Positions 50,860-64,000 of a DNA stretch of 64,000 nt are shown in pieces. Position 1 is the first letter of the stretch, and each line of letters begins with the position of its first letter. A program made the translations under genes and the position numbers. The notes beneath the pieces were generated by a model. It did no database searches. It saw only the letters and a list, made by a program, of their open reading frames with translations, and had not been told where the DNA came from. Where the stretch lies: positions 42,684,383-42,748,382 of the forward strand of contig JACSVZ010000001.1 in NCBI GenBank assembly GCA_014706295.1, read 5' to 3'. The DNA is from Lycocorax pyrrhopterus obiensis (taxonomy: Eukaryota; Chordata; Aves; Passeriformes; Paradisaeidae).

Positions 50860-53800
50860 CAAGTCCTCAATGTGATATTCTGATTCTTGGGTGGGAAATA
50901 AAGTTCTGCAAAGAAAAAAAATTCTGAAAATTTCTGAAAATAACTTGGCACCCAGCTCCATCTTTCTTTGTCCTTCCATGGGATAGGTCTCGGCTATAGG
51001 AGTCATGAGCATGACAGCAATGGCTCCTTTCTTGTGGCTTGTGAAACTGGAACAATGAAACTGGCTTGGGACAACTGAAACTGGTGCCTACTTTTTTGAG
51101 GTTGAGCAGAAGAACAGTGCTGTGATGTCTACACCTAGAATCCAGTCTTCTGTATTTTTTTTTTCGGACTTTTTTATTGGCTCCTGTTGTCTTTCAGTGC
51201 ACATGTAGTGACTGGACTCATCTCAACTCAAGAAAAAGCATTCGCTCATACCCCTTCTACGCTTCCTTAATAAGCATGTCCTTCTGTCTACCTAAAAAGG
51301 CTTCCTGCTGCTTGCTTTCAAGTTAAAATCAATATAAATCCTACCATAATAAATATTTGCAAAATACACAGCTGACAAAATTCACAATTCTTAAGAGTGC
51401 CTTTGGAGACCTCCTTAGAAACCACAGGTGTCTTAATGTCAGTTTAAGTGAGCCTTGGTATCTTGTCACATACACTATGCAGAGCCTTTTGTAAATTTCC
51501 TATTTCCAGAGAAGAGTTACAGAATAGTTTTATGATGCTTTTCCTCATCATGTACCTTTTTTTTAAATGCAAAGTTTGAAAAACCAAGCAAAGCACTTCC
51601 AGAAACCTTGAGTTTTTTTAAAAAAAAATTAAATTACTCTGATCTCAGTAGAACTATGGCAATTGAATTGCTCACAGATACTGTCCCTGCTTGTAATTTA
51701 CTAGATGTATGCGAATTGCATACGTTTAAATGAATATGCTAAATGTTGCGTAGTCAGCCTGGCCATGTGCAGCAGATTGCATTTGGGCATACATAAACCA
51801 TCCACGTGCAGAGTCCTTTTGTCTGGATTTCAGTTTAGATTTACTGAGGTCTTATGACTCCAGCTGCTGAAAAATTCCAGATCAATAGCCAGAGAAAACT
51901 CAGATAAGTAATAACAGGCAAAAAACATATTGCCAAACAGTGGATAGTAACAACTAGAACAATTGGCATGTATAAAATCGACTAATGCACCTTTGATATC
52001 TAACCAGACAATAGAATAAAATATGTGAAGAAAAAACTTAAGGAAAATGCAAAAAGATTCCTTGCTACTGCTACAATTTGCATATTCTTCTTCCTAATGA
52101 GTTTGTGCACTCTTTCAGATTATTTAAACCAGTGTTCCAAACTAGTCCAGCTGTCAGCCCTTGTTTCTGGTAGGGAAGAAGTGTCATGCCCCTAATCCCC
52201 AGGGCTACAGCCAAGAGCTTTGAGGAGCCCCTGAAGTTGTGTTTGTCCGTGTCCTGTGTGAATCCTAGCAATTCCCCTCTGTGCATCTACTCAAGGACTA
52301 AATCTGCATGCAACCTAAAAACTTCATACCATCTTGTCAGAGAAGCTTGGGGCAGAGCTTCTCTGCATTGTATCTGTAATCTACATGTCTGAACATCGCT
52401 TGAATACTAAACCACGCACATCTTGCAAAAATGCAGGGATTAAGCAAGAGACTTAATAACATAAGTCAAAACACCAGGGACGTGTAAGGCACATGCAAAT
52501 ATTTAGCTGAAGAGCACATTTCCATACCCCTTATGCTATCTGTCCACCACATGATCTCCTTTTTTTGTCAGTTGGTAATAAAGTTACACTGGCATTTTGA
52601 AATACAGGGTGATTTACTGGAGTGAAAATGAGTATGATGAAATGCAGTGTACATTTTCTACTGTGGTGGGTAAGAAAGATTTCACTCACTAACTCCATTG
52701 TCATCTTGAATTCATCCCTGAAATACTTTTTCAGAGCTTCTAGAAATGTTTATGTGCTCTCATAAAAGTGGCAGATCATCTGAATTTGAAAACCACAACT
52801 TACTTCATATTTTTTAAAGTATTTATGGTAGTAAGCACAGATAACATGAGAAGGAATTCTGCTTTGCACCTGCAGAGATAGTGTAAGGTTTCTGAATATT
52901 AAAACATATAGGATATTTTTTTAAAGATAATTAATGTCAAGGTATTTAATACTGCCTTGAATACTGGAAATATGCCTGTAAATGTCTTTATAGAAACTAT
53001 GCTCATCCCTAAGAAGTTTATGCTCAAATTGCTAGCTTAGATTATCAATGATAAATTGGTTTTGGAAAAGAATGACAGTTTACCATGAATTTACGAAGCT
53101 GTAGGCATATTTATCATATTTTTATCCTACTTGATCCAAAAAAAATCAAGAAAATATTGGATGTGTTCCAAATCATCAAAAAAATGGTGCCATTCCATGG
53201 TTTCAAAGGTGATTTGAATGATAAACTTACTTCTTTAAAACAATGCTTTAGGTTTAGAGTTTTCAAACATATTATATATCATGCACATATACTTTGTATT
53301 ATGATCTGAGTTTGGGCATTTGTTACATAGAGAGATTTATTACTAAATTTTTGGTTAATAAAGAAGTCAAACTTAAGACATGTATCCATTTTTCATTTCC
53401 TGAAAATCCTTGACAGTTGCATATAACTTCTATGAAAAGAAACAAAAAAGTTTTAAGTCAAAATCTCATTTACCACATTTAATACTTGGGAGTATTATTT
53501 GATTTTGTTGTTGTTGTTTGGGGTTGGGGTTTCTTTTCTCCAAGACTTACAAAAAAGTGAGGGAGGAAAAAGAAGTTTTAGGCTTAAGAAAACATAGGGG
53601 AGTTGGATGGTTTTATAAATAGTGGGGAATTGTGGTTTTATGTAAAGGGTATGTACTGTAACAGTCAGGATAAAAAAAAGATAATTATTAATTGAAAAGC
53701 AAAACAAATATGCGATATCATCACTAAATGAAAGTAATTGATCACTTTCTGGAAAGGCTTTAAGTTATGTGGTTACCTGAAATGTTAAGCTACAATAAAG

Positions 53801-56800
53801 TTATAGTGAAGAATGGTGCAAATTTCAAATTAGTGTGCATAACTCATTTGTCTACCAAATCATCCCTTGGTAAGAAGCAGAAGAAATAAGTACAGAAAAA
53901 AAGATACATCAAGTAAATAAAAGTAAGTTTTAAGAAACATAGCTTAGAGAATCTATTTCATTAGGTTTTTCTCTTTGCAATGTTTATTAATAATTGGCCA
54001 CTCAGTTCTGCTGGGTAGTGCTACAGGTAAAGAAGATAACAGCCTAAAGTCTTGATGAGAAATAATCACCAGATTTTATCAATAGACTTCTAGTCCCTAC
54101 CTATATTTCTTCATAGTATCTGCAATTTTATTGATTACATTTCGCTGTTTATTGCAGAGTCTGTGATTAAAGATCCAGCTGGCAAAGGTGACCAGTGTTA
54201 ATCAGACCCTATCTCTCCTGACAGTGATCACTGCAAAAATATTCTCAGTGTAAAATAACCATCATCTCTGTACCAGGGAAATATTTATGAAGGTATTAGT
54301 TTAGCAGTAGGCGAGATGTTCTGCAGCTAGCAAATCTTGGCTGAAAAATTAGCACTTGGGAATTTTACAGGATAGTTACTTTCCAAAGGAACTAGGATAT
54401 TTAGGCTCCATAGGGGAGGATGATGTTTACAAAGTCTCTAAATAGGAAGAGGGTGAAAGAAAGCTTTTCTTTTCAGGAAGAAAAAATCCTTTTAAAACTG
54501 TCTTAAATTCACTCAAGATGCTACTTCTCACTAAGGAGTATGCTGATGAAATGAAATGTTGACAGACTAATAACAATATTCATTTTAATATTACAATTGA
54601 AAATACAGAAAATGAATATTCACAGCAAGAGATCAAAAACTGGGAGAACAGGAGAAAAACGGAGAAAAAACATTTATTCCTCAAAAGTAATACTATACAG
54701 GATGAATAAATCCTTTTCTTTACTAGACCATCATAGAAAAAACAAAAAAGGAGATAATCTTCTCTGAAAAAAACATGGTTAAGGTAGATGTTCTTTTGAT
54801 TCAACTTTTAGCATCTTTGCAATAGAAATGTTCCTTTAACTTATTTATTACTAGAATATGTTTTTATCATCTTAATCTCTGTGATCTCTGAGAAAAAACA
54901 TTCTGTGGGTGGTAGAATAATGCCATTTGAGTCACAGCATATTTCTGCAGATGCTGGAAAAGGACAGTTTTACAGACAAATATTTACCTATTTAAAGCCA
55001 ACAAAAGTACATAGTATTTAATCATCTCAATTTTATTACTCATCTGAGGTGGTTTAGTATACCAAATCCCAGCTTACAAATCATTCAGAGTTCCAACACA
55101 GGAACCAGTCTCAATGATTACATCCCATTTCTGTGATACAGGAAATACAGAATGTAAATTTTACAGTGGCATCACTCTTCCTGCCTTCACTTTTTTAAGC
55201 CTTTATTTGCATATAACGGAGCTGTGGCAGAAACTGGTAGTAGGTAGAGGTAGTAGTCCTCTTTACAGACAGAAAACAGAATTTCTCATATACATGTGAT
55301 TTATCAGGGTGGGTGCAAGCCCATTCTCTCTCCCTGATGCAGTGAAGTCTTCTGACACGCTCACAGCGAGCAGGTGAGAGCATCAGTGACTGAAAACATT
55401 ACCCCAGCAGCAGAACACTGTTGGCATTGTTTTTTGTACCTGTTCAATCCAGCACGATACAAAGTGATTGTCATGCAAAAAACCAGCTCAATTTCCTTTC
55501 TCATACTTTCACCTGGCAGACATACTATGGTTTTTTGTGTGAGACGTCCCACTTTTGAGTGCCTTTGTGGGTTCTATTTTCTTCATATTGTATACACTTT
55601 ATAGAACTTGGACAGATTCTGTTAGGTATGGCTTTTTAGATATTTAAATCTTTTTTAAATGTCTCTTTTTCATCCTTCCTGAGGATGTAATCATATATCT
55701 CACTCTATCTCAAGGTGAAGATTAATCGAAGGTGTTTTCATTACTTCCACCCCATTTACTTTCATGCTCTTTCCACTCTGTGGATCACCAGCATAGGTTG
55801 CTCTCCCAACTGATGTCCTTCTCCAGTTCCATAACGTCACAAAACAAACTTTGATCATGCTTTGGAAAAAAGATGTGTAACAATGTAAGAACAAGGAAAA
55901 GGGCTACTAAGATAGCAGGTGGCGGGCCTGCAACCCATTTTTCTACCCAGGAAAATTTGGATGAAAATACAGATTCATGCATACCCCCCACTGAAGTGAA
56001 TTCATCCTAATTAAAGTAAGTTGGATTTCCACACATAGCCAGGAAGCAGTCCCAGCTCCTCTTTTGTCACCGAATGCCAAGCAGGAGAAAATCATGATAG
56101 ACAGTAGCCATTATAATGGGAGAGGGAACAATTCCTCTTCCCACCCAAAGCTCTGTACCACATGTTATCTTCTCCTGCCCTGGGTGGTCCAGCAAAAGGA
56201 GCATCCTCTTGACACAGATACCCTACCTCCCTAACCTTTCCCCCACAAGGCAGCATCTGTCCCTGCTGTAGCCTCAGTGGCTGCAGCTTGCAGTACCAGG
56301 TTGTATTGTGTCACATATTAATGTACAAACCTTTTTAGAGTTAAGGATAATAGTTAAAAGTAATAGGTTAAAAAAGGGAGTACTTATGCTTTACAAAACA
56401 GATTTATCAGATTAATCAGTTTATGAAATATGGTTTTTCAAAGCAACCCATTATCTGAAGAGAAATGTGATAATCTGTGCATTAAAAGATTTACAAGAAA
56501 GATTTTTTTGGAGAGATCAACAATCCCAAATCAGAAAACTTGTTATACATCTTTCCACACCTACTCCTTCTTATCCTAAACAGCAACACTTCCCTTTTGT
56601 CTGCTGAGAAGAGACAGACTTGAACCACCTGGTCAGCCTCAGGTTCTCTGCTTTTGGAGACAACACTTTTTTCAGACAATATTCAATACTTTTTGAGGCT
56701 GGGGTTTCTTTATCCTATTCTTACAATTTGGCGTTCAAATATGTGGTCAGTACAACAAAACCAACAAAGAGACTATTCACTTACCTGATGCAGTCTGACA

Positions 56801-57762
56801 TGATAAAATTTTAACTCAGCACTTGCTATGTTTCAGTAATAAGAAGATAACAGAAACAACTCACTGGGCACTATATAGTGTAAAAATACATCAGTAGCAT
56901 AAGACAACACAGAGAAGCAAACCCTTGAGAGAAACACCAGTAACTCATTCTTGCCATAACAGAACAATATTTCAAATCAATTTACTTCATATCTATGTAA
57001 CTTTTTATCCTTGACTGTATTGTGAGGTTATAAAGACTGTCACTTATTGACATAAAATACATTGTGGATTCAGTTACGTAGAGTGGGGGGATTTAAAAGA
57101 TATAACCAGGATACTTTGAAATACTTCCTTTCACTGACAGTTCAGAGCTGATCTAGTAAATAGGGAGATAGAATGTTAATCAAGCAACAATTAAAAATAT
57201 GAACTGACCTTAATAAAAATCAGTAGGTGAAGTTATGAAGTAGTTTAAGTAACAGAAATTTAATATTAGCTGATTCGGATAATTTACCATGCTGACCATT
57301 CAAGCTTACTTCAGTAATGGAGAGAATGAATAAAAAAAAGATGCAGTGCAGCACAAAACTTTAGCATAATCTCATGATTTTTCCAAACCCCTTTAGCAAA
57401 TCGCATATCTTCAAATGAATTTCCATTTTCCATTCACACAACAGGATTCAAACAGCACAGAAACTTTGAGGTTATTGGTGACCTACTTGCATAATGCAAA
57501 TTCTGTAAAAATACACAGGATCTGTAATGAGTAAAACCAAGGACTTGATTTTTCATGGGGACAGGTAGGAAGCCTGGAAACACAGAGCTGTGTTTTTCAT
57601 GCTTATGATTGCAAATATACATTATTAAATCATCTCATTAGACCGAGTAGAGCCTCTCAAACTTTGTAAATCAAACATACCAATGATTTTCTGAAGCTCA
57701 AGGTTCACTCTGGCTGCCACACTTGCATCCTCCTCAATGTATACCAAGTCGTAGGAAATAAC

Positions 57763-57780
57763 TTGTCAACAAGTTGACAA
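57763..57780. repeat. Perfect short inverted repeat
   Basis: TTGTCAAC and GTTGACAA are reverse complements separated by AA. It could be a dimeric protein-binding palindrome or chance. Confidence 0.8.
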
Positions 57781-58637
57781 CATGGTTTCTGCCTAAATTC
57801 CAAGAAAATGCATGTGTACAAGTCACACACTGCATGCGTGAAATCATCATACTGAAATAAGGAAATAAGGCACAAAGAGGTGCCTAATGTTTTTAAGACT
57901 AAAAGACTATTCAAAAAATTAATTTTGTATTTCTTTTTCTCTTAAAAGGATACTTAATAGATGTGTTTGAAAAGCTTGTATGTACCTTATTTCTCATGGT
58001 CTAAGCAGCCTTCAGGTTTTATATCATTCATTTGAATTTGAAATTTCCAGACCCTTTCTCACTTGTTCTTTTTTTTTTCTTTTGAGCTAAGGCAGTATAA
58101 AATGTGAAATTAACACTGCTGTTCTTGCTTTATTTGTTTTGACCATGCTTGTCATTCAAGGACCAAAGCACTTTTTCTGGCTTTCAGACACATAGTTGCC
58201 ATTTCATCCCTAGGAATTTCAGTATCTCAAAGCCTTCTAGTAATTCTCCTTGCAGCTGCTGCTCAGGGGCACTCATGACTCTACTGTCCACCCTCAAAAG
58301 CAGAGCATTATTTGCTGGCATAATGGATTTGCATTCTTGAGAGCATTTGCAGTCCAACCGACATGGATAATGACAAGTTCCCAGGAATGTCTGGCAACAT
58401 CAGGATTGTCAGGGAGAGTTTTAGCGAACAGACTGAAGGTCTAACCTGCCTTGGTTACTGTGCTGCTATGTACTACCCTGCAGCAACCTTAAGGCTCAAA
58501 ACAGGACAAAACTTGGAAAGCATTATGATTTAGCATCAAAAAAACTAACCAAAACTACATGACTAAGACATTCGTAGTTCCTCCAAGGAGTAATGGAGCT
58601 GTGATTTGGTTGGATGTTCTCCTTGGGGTTTTTTTTT

Positions 58638-58657
58638 GGTTGGTTGGTTGGTTGGTT
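58638..58657. repeat. (GGTT)5 microsatellite
   Basis: Five perfect GGTT units following a T8 run. Confidence 0.95.
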
Positions 58658-58948
58658 ATTTCTTTTTTCAAATAATATTATTTAAAAATCATGACAAATG
58701 TAGGATTCTTCCCTTTGGTGCTTTCATTTTTGCATATAATGTAGAAAAGGACCAAAAATTTAAATTTCTAATCCATTAAGCCATGACTAAAACTACGGTT
58801 AAAAATAACAAGAAAAGATAAATCTTACTGAAGCTGAATTTTATTCTGCCCTGTTGGTATTTGACAATATACTATTCATCTTCTTATTTTGGCTTCAAAT
58901 GCTTTGTTTTTTTCCTTGTAGCCCAGGCTGAAGCTTCACAGAGGTACT

Positions 58949-59431
58949 TGTGGTTTAGGAATGGCATTCTCCAACTTAGTAGTCCTGCTAAGAAAAAACC
59001 CATGCCGCCACTCGCTTCCCCTCCTGCTCCAGCTGGAAACAAAAAAGGCAAAGACCACGGGTTGAAATAAGAAGAGTTTAGTGGAAACAGCAATAAGATA
59101 GGAAAATAAACAGCAACAGCAACAATATTAATAAGAAAAGCGTACAAAAGAGAGAGTGTGGAGCTCGACCCTACCACAGACACGACACCCAAACCTCTCC
59201 CTCCAGTCAGGACCGGTGTTACCCCACCGCTCCGTTCACCACACTTGCTTCACCAGGAAGGAATACTCTTCTTCTTGGAAGTGACAGACAGTCCCTTTCC
59301 CCAGCCCATGGCAATGACTTCAGGTGACACTGAATAACAGTAGGGGCTTGGCCATTCCCACAGGGCTCCAGACTCCGCCCCCTCACAGCAACTGCAAAAA
59401 ATTCACTCTGTCCTTGACTGAAATCAGGACA
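58949..59431 (-). mobile_element. Solo LTR of an endogenous retrovirus with 5-bp target duplication
   Basis: A 483-bp element with plus-strand ends TGTGGTTTAG and CAGGACA. It is flanked by perfect GTACT duplications at 58944-58948 and 59432-59436. On minus it starts TGTCCTGATTTCAGTCAAGG, contains CCACTAAACTCTTCTTATTT and CAACCCGTGG, and ends TAAACCACA. That order matches an LTR type I recall as abundant in bird, especially passerine, genomes. A 5-bp duplication fits ERVL-like integrases. No viral coding region accompanies it. Confidence 0.88.
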
Positions 59432-59436
59432 GTACT

Positions 59437-62400
59437 TAAGGCACAAGACAAGTGGCAGACCAATAAGCAAGCTGAGACAATTCTCCAGAGATAAGTCTTT
59501 ATACAACAGATGAATGTAAAATATATCTGCTGCGTGAAAAGGCATTGCTTATTAATAAAGCCAGTCTTAGGACATCTTAAAATCCTTTCTGTGATTTTAT
59601 TCTAATAAAATAATCTCTATTTATTCTAAACCAAAGCAATTTTAGCTTTTTTCATTCAACATTAAACTAAATGAAAAATCATTAGTAAATTATACCGATA
59701 AGACAAGGTAATAGCTTCTTTATAAACATGGAGCTATTCCACAATTCCACATGGGAAAATTATTAACTAGAAAACTAGTTTATTTGCAACATAATTGCCA
59801 AAATCTGATCATTCTTCCATCACGTCCTACCCCTCTGAGTATTAGTCCATCAGAAATAATGCAGCATACCTATTTATTCAGGGACTGGTTCCTGCTGAAA
59901 ACTTGTCTCCTCACTGTCCTGAAAAATGCCAGTGAAAGGAAGCATTCTGGTGAAATTTAGGGCAGGGGGAGAGGAAACCGGTAGAAGAGCTCAGCACCTC
60001 TGAAGGACCAAGATTGAAATGCGTTGGTTCTGTACATGGTATTGGAGGGAGCCCATGGAATTTTCAGGAAAGCAACAGGAATTGTAAACTACAGGTTGAA
60101 AAAAGCCGTACTGAAAAACACTTTTGATCTTTTTAAAGGCAAGGGAAAAGTCTAAGAATGAGATGATTCATGCTTAATTGTTCAGAATGCCATATGAACT
60201 AGTCTGGGCAAAAAAAACCCCATGGTCTAAAGAATAAATTCATCTTTAAGGAAAGATAAGATAGAAATGCACTTTTGCCTTCTTTTCAGGTCCTTAGGAA
60301 ACCTCGATTCTGCTGGCATTAGGAAAGATGTCTCCTCAGTCTGCTCCAGCATCCTTGTGGAATCTCAGGTGCCAGACCCGGACCATCACAGTAACCACGA
60401 GGATGCACAGTACAGTACAAGAGATGGTACAGAAGGTCCAACCCAAAAATAACAACTGTGAGATCTTGTTCTGGTAGGCAAAAGCAGGAAACTTGACACT
60501 ACGGGATTTGCAGATGGTGCTACCCCAAGCAGTACTGGACGCAGCTTAGCCCGGTGCTGCTAACTGTTCCATCTCTGCAGCACGGTAAATGTTGCTTCAT
60601 ATCTATGAGATGTACCAAAAGCCAAAAATCAGGAAAAGTTACTTTTTCAGGCATAGTGATTCTATAGTACCTGGGAAAGCAGTGAGAGATCCCATAAACC
60701 CACAAGACAATGTGACCTGTGTACCAATGGAAAAAGGTTGCACCACATGTAACAGAAGCATTGAGTTATGTTAATTTACACCCACATTTCTAACTCAAGT
60801 AACTACTCACAAGCAATCTATAGAAATTCTGTCCTTGCCATTTTCCCTTCAATTTGGATGTTAATAGGAGTATACAGCAAAGTATGCTGTTATTCCTTTT
60901 TTGTTATTTTATTGACACATCAAATCCCCTGAAAAAAACCCTTTGCTGTTTTAATGTTTAATAGTGGTAAATAATTTATGTACTCCTTTTTATTTTTGTT
61001 TTTGTTTTCATGTGTGTTGCCTGAGGACAAAACTCAGGGTTATTATTGCTGGTACTGGGAGAAGCAATCCTTTGGGTATGATCTTTGTTTTCACTCTCTC
61101 TGAAACCCTCCAGCTCACTGACTGCACTGATGCAGAATGCAAAGAAGGTACCTGTCAATCACCCAGGGATTTAAATTTATCGAACCCCACTTTTTCGCTC
61201 ACACAAATTTTAATATAGCCTTGCATTTCCTTTTTGGAAGAGAAAACATGAATATAGAGATATGCAGAGGCACAAAAGTAAAAAAAAAAAAAAAAAAAGA
61301 AGGAGAAATTCAGTTTTCAAAGGCAAACACAGCAGTGGGGCTAACCTGTTCCATATATTTCTCATTTTATGAGCATGTGAGAATATAAGACCAAAAGGAG
61401 GCTATTTATAGTGCCGAGAGTGCTCAGGACTCCAAGATTTCATTTTCATCTGAATGGGTGCCTCATATCAGTCAATATCCAGGGAATATAATCACAGAAT
61501 AATCCGTTTTGAGGTAATTGAGCCGTATCTTTGAAAACTTCAAACAACAAAGCTTATTAGAACACAATTCTATAAGGGTACAGTGGGAATCTTAAAAAAA
61601 AAAAAAAAGCCACTTTTGTTAAAAAAAGGAAAAAAATAGAAAATAAGCTCAGGTAACTATCTTTATCCTCATGTAAATTAGATTAATTACTATTTTTGTA
61701 ATCTTTTGGGAAAAGCTGATAATAGGAACTACATTGTTTATGCAAATAGTATCTAAATATGCAAAACGGACATCATCAGATTATAAATTAAACTTCAGCA
61801 AGCTGATTAGTGTGATTCTATCTTTAGAAAGCAGAAAACATCATTACAAACATTCACTCCATATAAAAAAATGAGAATCACTTTTTTTGTAATATGTGGG
61901 GATAGTATATACAGAAAATTAATCCTAACATCACTTTAAATCTTTGTTTTCCTCCCATTTGGAATTGATTTTGAATCATTGGAAATTCTTTGACAAAACC
62001 CATCTTCCACAGGATAAGCACAGTTTACTCTTTAAATGAAATAAACCAAATCTTTACAGCAGCTAGATGTCATCTGAATTCTGAATTCAGTATGTAGCAA
62101 TATCCTCCTTTCTGAAGAAAAACATGAAAAAATATCTAGATTGAAATAATTCCATGGAACAAACGGAACACAGAACAAACTCATCAGGAAATACTCACAG
62201 AAGTTTGTCAGCTTATTTATTCATTCATTAGGTAGAAGTGCAGAAAAAGTGAGAGATAACATTTTACTCAATTATGAATTTTGTGCGTATGTGATCAGTT
62301 GTTTAAAGAGTAACGGTCTTGGTTGCTGAATCTTGGACTTCCTATAAACTGATTGCCCTTCAGAAATGACAAAATCTGTATAAAATCTTCATTCCTTTGA

Positions 62401-64000
62401 AGATTTGAATCAAAACTTTAGAATCAAGACACATTGAAAATTGAAATGGCCATACGATCGACCTTCAAAATCAAACTTACTTTCCTGCTTTCTTATGTCT
62501 ATTATTTTAGTTTTATAAATTCCCTGTTCATCATAATTCATAAAATAAAAAAAGATGAAATATACAGGAGTAAGTACATCACATCAAGATCTGAAGGAGC
62601 TGGGAAAAAATCAGCAAGACCAAACATGTTTAACTCAGGAAACAATCAATGCGCCACGCAAACTTGCATCAGCAGTGTGCCACCATGAATTGCAAAATTC
62701 AGTCTGAGTGCCAGTATCTGGTTTTGGAAAAATTGTTGATCCTAACTGTGAGATCTCCCAAAGCTGTTCAACAAGAAAAGTGCAAAGCACAGCTTGGTCC
62801 CCGTCATGTCAAATGTGTAATCTCATAGATGTAACCTAGGAATTTTATTTTCATTTTTCTATGAGCAAATATAATGAGTTTTTCACAAAGCTATAAATAG
62901 AAGGAATGATAAACCAGTACATGAACAAGAAAGTTGTTCCTTCCTATGTCTGACAGTTTTATACTTCCAAATAGAGCCCTAGTGGTATCAGTGGATACCA
63001 CTTTCTTGTCCAAAAAGTTACTTCAAAAAGTATTAATAAAAAAAAAAGCAGTCTGCTGTAATAATTTTGCAAGCTTCTAAGGTTAGCAGGTTTAATATAG
63101 ATTGGAAAAGTTGTGCATCTCAGTAAAAAGAAAATAATAAAAAACAAATAAAACAAGTTTGTACCTATGATAAGCTACACTTTATTTCAGTTTTCCATTT
63201 TCCTCAACTCTGCAAAAAAAATCAGTTCTGAGTTTCTGGGGTTTTGCTACTCACAGTCCAGCATTGATTTTACCCCTAACTAATACTTAAACAATTTTAG
63301 CTTGAGTGTGACTTATTTTCAGTTTGTCAACCTAACAAGAATTGAAATAATGTTTTTCTTTCTTTTTTGTGCAGTCTACATATGCACATTCTATTTTTAG
63401 GACAAGAGTGTTTTGTTTAGACATCCATAAAATGTTGCTATTTCAGATTTTTTTTTCATCTTGAACAGCCAAACAATCCCAGACTACCTCCCCCAAATCA
63501 AATTGGGAGTGGCAGAGATCTTTTCCTATCTAAACATGTTTCTTAGAATGATTATGGTACTTAAGCATTTGGAACAGAGGATCAATATTACTGCCATTAT
63601 ATTTACATATGTCTTTGGAAAACATAGCTGCTTTGAAAGACATAAGAGGCAAAAAGAGAATAAAGAAGAGAATAAGATCTAAATAGCTTTCCTTTAGTGA
63701 TTATGGGATGTAAGCATTAGGAACTTTTGTTCAAAGCTGCTAAGTGTTTCACTACTGTCTACCAATAAAAAGACAAATAGGAGTTAAAAAGGCAACATGG
63801 CAAGTAGTAATACTACAGCAATTAAAGTTCTCAGATGTGAGACTATGCAAGTGTTTCTCAACATAAATACAAGTTGTATTTTCAGATTTACAGCTGGATG
63901 ACTTGGGATGTGGGTATTTGCCTTCCACTCTGGAAAGACAGCTAAACCAGCAAGAATCGATAGCTCTGTTATACTTGGACTTAGAGGCATGGAAATAAAT
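59437..64000. other. GPC6 5' flank: gene-free, AT-rich
   Basis: No gene is recognised. There is an A19 run at 61280-61298, a shorter A-run near 61594-61608, and octamer-like ATGCAAAT-type motifs near 61740. The frames present are short, with no family resemblance. Confidence 0.7.
61280..61298. repeat. A19 homopolymer
   Basis: Nineteen consecutive A on plus, followed by GA-rich sequence. No attached SINE or processed-gene body is recognisable upstream. Confidence 0.9.

Larger units (their letters stand above)
50860..58943. other. GPC6 5' flank: gene-free, AT-rich
   Basis: No gene or repeat family is recognised. It contains a perfect 8-bp inverted repeat at 57763-57780 and a (GGTT)5 run at 58638-58657. 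Reading frames are all under about 80 codons. Confidence 0.7.

Noticed and set aside
59219..59545. 108-codon minus-strand frame
   Set aside because: Most of it lies in the solo LTR at 58949-59431. It has no viral or host protein resemblance.
1..64000. Search for CRISPR arrays, tRNA/rRNA, bacterial operons or an intact provirus
   Set aside because: No regularly spaced repeats, RNA gene signatures, ribosome-binding/operon layout or retroviral gag-pol-env frames were seen. The window is ordinary avian nuclear DNA around one exon.

Overview
The window is vertebrate, almost certainly avian, nuclear DNA. It is AT-rich, mostly non-coding sequence with one sharp CpG island. Several CR1 LINE fragments have the bird-type 3' end, and two solo LTRs resemble those common in bird genomes, possibly passerine. 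I find no bacterial, phage, CRISPR, tRNA or rRNA features.

The only protein-coding sequence I can support is the first coding exon of glypican-6 (GPC6) on the minus strand at 41064-41286. It encodes a signal peptide and the start of the glypican core, up to a phase-1 splice donor at 41063/41062. The remaining exons lie beyond coordinate 1, so 1-41063 is part of a very long intron 1. The CpG island at about 40425-41960 covers the exon, its upstream region and the start of the intron, and is the likely promoter. Everything right of about 42 kb is 5' flank, presumably the GPC5-GPC6 interval.

Layout by region: 1-41063 is intron 1. It holds CR1 pieces at about 1438-1640, 13345-13491 plus 14164-14425 (one copy split by a 672-bp solo LTR), 25488-25977 and 28906-29232, a (GATA)11 microsatellite at 22940 and a TTA-rich tract at 37330. 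40425-41960 is the CpG island and exon. 41978-42024 is a CA/GA tract. 42025-64000 is gene-free flank with a CR1 3' tail at 50803-50859 and a 483-bp solo LTR at 58949-59431 with a perfect 5-bp target duplication.

The other open reading frames are short and have no recognisable family. The long ones on both strands around 40.3-42.2 kb arise because GC-rich sequence contains few stop codons. I see no evidence for a novel multi-gene system. The observations most worth checking are the repeat-rich GPC6 signal peptide, the nested LTR-in-CR1, the intact LTR, a 41-bp repeat pair, a strong hairpin, and several candidate conserved non-coding stretches.
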